18,983 bases of DNA from Rhodospirillaceae bacterium (GTDB lineage Bacteria; Pseudomonadota; Alphaproteobacteria; UBA7985). A program made the position numbers and the translations under genes. Below are positions 12,301 to 18,300 of this stretch, piece by piece; the stretch's first letter is position 1; each line of letters begins with the position of its first letter. The DNA lies in the NCBI GenBank assembly GCA_002700865.1, contig PAFB01000053.1:1-18983 (forward strand), written 5' to 3'. The notes under the pieces are model-generated. The model was not told the DNA's origin and made no database searches. It worked only from the letters and a program-made list of their open reading frames with translations.

Positions 12301-15300
12301 AACCTTTGCGGCATCGCTGGCGATTGCCGCCGGAAAGACAGGTGTGGCCTTCTCCGGCTCGGGGTCGATCAACCTCAATACCATCAACACAAACGTTACC
12401 GCCGAAATCCATGATCAGCACGACACGGAAACAGGCGGCGTCAGTGGTCAGAGCGTTAGCGTAACGGCGGACAATACCAGTACCATCAACTCACTGACCG
12501 CCGCGGCCTCGCTCGCCGGTGCAATCGGTGCGACGGCAACGTCGATTTCCATTGGCGTTGGCTTCTCGCACAACGAAACAAACGGTACGCTGCTGGCAAC
12601 GATCAGCAGTGGCGCAGAAGTTACCGCCAGTGTGGGTGATGTGCTGGTGCAGGCACAGGATGCCTCGCAGATTTCAGCCATCGCCGCTGCTGCTTCGCTG
12701 GCGGCGTCCTTTGGTAAAACCGCCACGGCCCTCAGCGGCGCGGGTGCCTTTGCCAAAAACCGCCTGAACGCGTCCACGAGCGCATTGATCGCTTCGAGCA
12801 CTGTGTCGTCAACGTCCGCCGACGTTCAGGTGCTTTCCAACGCCCAAGGCAGCATCGCCGCCACGATCATTACTGGTACGCTGGCCGTAGGGGCAGGCAG
12901 CACGGGCGTGGGTGCGTCAATCGGTGTGTCGGTGGCGACCAACTATATCGGGGTAAGCCAACTGGCCGACACCGACGCTGCGGTCGATTTCAGCACGGCC
13001 AACACCTACCATCATTCCACGACCGACGAAGAAGTCACGACGCTGGTCAAAGACACGACCAAGGTGAAGATCGATAGTGGCGCGCGTGCGGGCGATATTT
13101 ATCTCTATATCGGTGACACCGTCACTGAGTCCGAAAACGTGCTTGGCTCGGACAGCTACACGTCTGATTCCATGGGTGAATTCGATCTGCGCCAGCAGGA
13201 CTACGCTGACACCAGCCTGTGGCAGCTGATCAACGAAGGCGACGCCGGAGCGTCGGTTCAGGCCGGGATTTCTGCTTCGACCGTTGATGCCGCTGATCAG
13301 GTTTGGGTGGACGCCCGCAGCGAACAGTCGATCAAGGCAGTGACGCTCGCCGGTTCGGTGGCCGTTGGGATCGGTAAAACTGGCGTTGCGCTCTCTGGCA
13401 CGGGATCGTCTGCCAATAACACAATCTACACTGACGTTCGGGCTTACATCTCCACGGCTTCGGATATCGATGCTTACAACATCTCCGTAAACGCGGATGA
13501 TATTGCAACGATTGATTCCGTGGTGCTCGCAGCGTCCGTTGCGGCCGCCTTTGGCTCTGTGGGTGTGGCGCTGTCGATCGGTATTTCCATTGCGACCAAC
13601 GAAATCGCCAATGTTGTCTCTGCAACGGTTGACGGCGGTTCCGTGCTTACCGGTGGGGTTGGCACTTCCTCGGCGGGGGGGCACTCGGCAGGTATTTACG
13701 TGACCGCTTCCAACCCTGAGCTGCCGCTTGCTGGCGCAACCAGTAGCCAGGTTGCCCTCGACTTTGGCAGCACGAGTGCAGCGACCGTAACCAACAACCT
13801 CGATAACGCCATTCTTGGCGATACCAACGAAGACGGCACCTATTCGGACACAGAAGAAGCGACGGTGGCCAGCACACTTTCCGACCTTAAGGCTCGAATG
13901 GTGGCTCAAGGCGCTGAGGTTGTCGGTGACATTCAGATTGCTGAGACCCAAAGCACAACCAGCGATCCAAACAGCGACAATAACCGCGAGGCGTCCGGCA
14001 CCGGTTGGCTCGTGGTCGACGAAGAAGGCAGCAGCTGGGAGCTCAGCCTGATCTCCGATGTTTTCTACATCAACAAATCCACGATCAACGCCATTGCAAT
14101 GGCTGCTTCTGTGGCCATTGGCGGCGGTAAAGTGGGCTTTGCCATTGCTGGGGCAGGCGCCGTTACCACGAACTCCATTCGGGGCCAGATCACGGCGTCA
14201 GTAACCGGTTCAACCCTCGAAGCCCAGTCTGGTGATATTACCGTCGATGCCCGCTCCAAGAGCGTGATTTCCTCTGCTGTTCTGGCCGTTTCCGCTGCCG
14301 TGGGTCTTGGCGCAGCGGGGGTTGGCGTTGGGGTCGGGGTGGCGATTGCAAACAACTACATCGGCTATGACTTGCAGGGCAACGCGGTCAGCGACAGTGG
14401 AAAAATCACCGCCTTTATCTCGACCTCAAGCGTTGATGCAGCTGGTGATCTGACTGTCGAAGCAACCGGTGAACAGACCATCAACACCATCGTCTTTGCC
14501 GGTGCCGTGGCGCTGGGGGCGGGTAAAGTGGGTGTCGGCATCGCTGGCTCTGGCGTGGACGCGAACAACAAGATCGGTGGCAGCATCCAAGCCTATATCG
14601 ACGGTAATTCGCAGGCCAGCGTGGTTATCACGGCGGACGATATCGACGTTCTCGCCACGGACAATTCCAGCATCAAAGCCTTCGCTGGGGCCGCTGCTGT
14701 CGCGGCAGCGTTCGGCAAAGTGGGTGTTGCCGTATCGGTGGGCGTCTCGCTCGCGCTCAACGAGATTGAAACCGACGTCCTGGCTGAAATTCGAGGCGTT
14801 AATGGGACCAGTGCTCGTCTTGCTGCGACCAACAACATCGACGTGTTGGCAGACAACACCGCCTCGATAAAAGCGACCTCCGCTGCCGCCGCGCTCGCGA
14901 TTTCAGCCGGTGTCGTGGCCATCAGTCTCGCAGGCGCCGGGGCCTTTGCTGAAAACACCATCAACTCGTCAGCAACGGCGAATATCCTGACGTCGAATAT
15001 CGAAGGGTCCAGCACGGGCACCAATGGCGCAGCGGATGTGAACGTTATTGCAACCAGCGATGCGCAGATCGACGCGCTGATCATTTCCGCCGCGGCTTCA
15101 ATTTCCATCGGAGCGGTTGGTATCGCCGTAGGTGTTGGTGTGGCCGTGGCGGAGAACACCATTGGTTCGAGCGCAAGCGACGGGGTATTTGCTTCGATCC
15201 AAAACTCCACCATCCATGCCAGCAACGATGTCAACGTAAAGAGCCAGATCGAAAACGCCACGATTAACGCCGAAGTTATTGCCATCGCAGCGGCAATTGC

Positions 15301-18300
15301 AGGCGGAGCCGTGGGCTTTGCCGCGGCGGGCACCGGCGCTGATGCTGATAACACGCTTAGCTACAGCTCGCTGGCCTACATCAACACGTCAGAAGTCGAT
15401 GTTGACGGCGACGTCACGGTAAAGGCCTACGACAACAGCACCATCGACAGCTTCGTCGGTGCGGTTTCCATTTCTGCCTCCTTTGGTATGTACGGCGGAT
15501 CGGTTTCCATCGCCGTTTCTCTGGCGGAAAACACAGTGGCCAACACAATCCGGGCGTCGATTTACGACTCCTCAATTGAAGCAACAGACGTGTCGGTTCT
15601 GGCCGATGATACCAGCACGTTGAATTCCCTCTCCGTCGCGGCTTCTGTCGCCGCTTCCTTCAGTGTCGGCATTACACTCGCAGGGTCTGGTGCTGAAACC
15701 ATCACCAATCACGGGAACACCGTGACGGCCTATGCAGACGGCTCGGGCAGCGACGATACCTTTGATGTGAGTGGCGACATAAGCATCAGCGCCATCAGTC
15801 GCCCCGATATTTACACCGAAACAGCGGCGGTTTCTGTATCGCTGGGCCTGATCGCACTGGCTGCTTCGGGCGGTGTGAATACGATTACCGTCAATCCGAA
15901 TGTCTCTGCCTACCTGACAAATTACAGCCAAGTCACCGCCGACGAAGTCACCGTAGACGCGGACGCGGAAATTGGTGCGAAGGCGCTGTCTGAGGGGATG
16001 TCGATTTCGACGGGTTTATCGATGGGGGTGAACCAGTCAACGGTTAATACCTCGCCGACAATCTCGGCTTCTGCGGGTGGCTCATCAGGTCAGTTTACCG
16101 TGCGGAAGTTGACCGTGCATGCGGGCAGCAGCGCCTTGTCCAATGGCAAGCGCACAGCAGAAGCGGTCAGTAATTCCTCGGCAGGCGGCCTGCTCATTGG
16201 TGTTGCTTCGACTGAAGCCTACGTCGATGCCAGAGAGACCGTTTCCGCCCAGTTGCTATCCGCCACAACCATCGGCAGCAGCAGCAGCTACGCCGAAGAT
16301 ATTACCATCTCCACGGGCAGCAATCTTGACTTGAGAGCTGAGGCCAACTCGGCGGCGGGTGGTTTGATCGGTGCGGGTTCTTCGGTCTCAACTTCGGAGT
16401 CTGATACCACAATTGAAACGTTGGTCGGTGACGTAACGGTCTATTCCAGCGAGATGAACGTCCTTGCCGGCGGAACGGTTGCCTCTGAAGCGGTCACCGA
16501 AGCTGGTTCGGGTGGTTTGGTGTCGGGTTCCGCCGCCCGCCCACTGGTCGAGATTGACTCGACTGTGCTGGCCGAGGTTGGCGACGGGGCTGACATCTAT
16601 GTTCATCTGCAGGATGGAACCGTCGATACCGTGACCGGTGAATTCACGTTGAGCGCCCTGCACACCGCGCGTCCAGATGCCTACGTCATGACCCAAAGCT
16701 ACGGTCTGATCGCCGGGTCGGGTGCAGATGCAGATATTTATGTCGATGCCGACGTAACGGCACGGGTTGGCGATGATGACAGCGATAGCGCTGGGGCGGC
16801 AATCACGGCAGACCATATCGAAGTGTCAGCCACCAATCAGGCGTTCCGGGCAGCGGCTGCGGATGTCAACATCAATGGTAACACCGGCGGTCTGGCGGCA
16901 GCTGCTGCTGCGGTGAGCGACATCGACATTGCGCTCAACACGCTTGTGGACATAGATAACTACAGCACGCTGGAAACGATATTCGCAGCACCGACGACCG
17001 TGCTTCCAGAAGCAGGCGCGGTCGTGCTTACGGCGACCAACACCATAAACGTGAACGATGAAGTAACGCTCTTCACGGGCGGGGCCCTTTCTGGCGCCGG
17101 AGCCTTCACCAAGTTGAACGCCGACAACATGGTCGCGGAGATCGATATTGGTGCCAACGCCGTGATTGTCTCAGGCGGGGAAGTGGAGCTGGAGGCTCAG
17201 ACCTTTGCCGACGTTTTCTTGCAGTCCTATTCGGAGACTTATGGCGTTGGAACAGTTGCTCTGGGCGATGCCATAATCAACATCCGCCCGGAAAACCGCA
17301 TTGATGTCTATGGCAGCATCGAAGCCATCTATGACATGCACCTCAGCGCGGGCACTGACCGATACAACGACATTACGATTTCGCAGCTCAAAGCGCGGGT
17401 TGATAATTTTGCCGGATCGCTGATTCCAATCAACGATCTGGAAACCCAAATCCGTTTCATCGTTTCCAACGTCATTGAAATTCACTCAACCGGTAAGCTG
17501 TTGGGTGGGCAGAACATTCATCTGAATGCTGACAAGCACGGCGCGGGTAACCTTGATGCCAAGGCCAAGGGAACCAACTGGATGTCTTCGATCGGCGATG
17601 CGATTGACTCGATTGCGGGCGGTGGCAGTTCGGATATTGGACAGGGTACTGGCTTTGCCCGTGCCGATGGCCTGGTCGTCAACAACGGGTTGGTTCAGAC
17701 GGGCCAGAACCGTCAGAAGTTGATCGAGATTAGCGAAGGTGAGGACAGCGATGGCAATCACTACTTCCTCGCCCAATCCAAGACCAGCACTGACACGGTC
17801 AAGAGTGAAATCATCTTCACCAGCAACGGCTCCGGTTACACGAAGTCGGTCACCGACTACGCAGACATTACAAACAAGGCTTCGGAGTACGATTTGGACT
17901 TCGACCTGTCCATCAACTTCGAAGATGTGCCAAGCCGGCTGTATGATGCTTACACAACCGCGAAAGATAACCTCGCCCGTTACCAGCACAAGGATGACAG
18001 TGGAAACTACCTGAACCCAGATCTGGTTACTTTTTACAACGAAGAGATTTCATCCCTCGAACAGCAAATGCTCAATAGCGGAGAGGCGGTTGAGATTGAC
18101 GGTGTCATTGAACCGTTGACGAAAACCGTGACCATTGCCTCGCTGGCTCCGATCACAGCGAGCGCCGGATACATTCTGGTTCGCGGGGATCGGCTGGAGG
18201 GGAGCGGTGAGTTTGACAGCCCCAAGGATGTCACCCTCGAAATCGTCAGCAACGCCAGCGCATTCCTCGAAATTCAAGGCGTGGTTGTGCCTGATACCAG

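Larger units (their letters stand above)
10196..16186 (+). repeat. Alternating two-type Gly/Ala-rich solenoid (about 25 units)
   Basis: Nearly 2,000 residues built of units of about 64 residues (about 190 bases). Each has a V-x-V-x-A strand, a hydrophobic 'AAAVA' strand, a GKTGVA/GKVGVA turn, a Gly-rich strand, N-x-I, then A-x-I. From about 11,990 to 15,700 the Gly-rich strand strictly alternates. One type is AGAGA (SGAGAYAEN, SGSGSINLN, SGAGAFAKN, AGAGAVTTN, AGAGAFAEN). The other is SIGVS (SMGVAISNN, SIGVGFSHN, SIGVSVATN, SIGISIATN, SVGVSLALN). The pattern is consistent with a long parallel beta-solenoid rod. The function is unknown; a structural stalk is my inference. Confidence 0.7.

Noticed and set aside
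12917..13951. A 344-residue open stretch on the minus strand, rich in Arg, Gly and His
   Set aside because: It is antisense to solenoid units and to aromatic module 12. Its composition is an artefact of the complement, with no domain and no sign of an operon.
2330..16186. Assembly collapse or artificial duplication as the source of the repeats
   Set aside because: The repeat units are similar in protein but clearly diverged in DNA, and the reading frame is kept throughout. This is what old duplication under selection would give.
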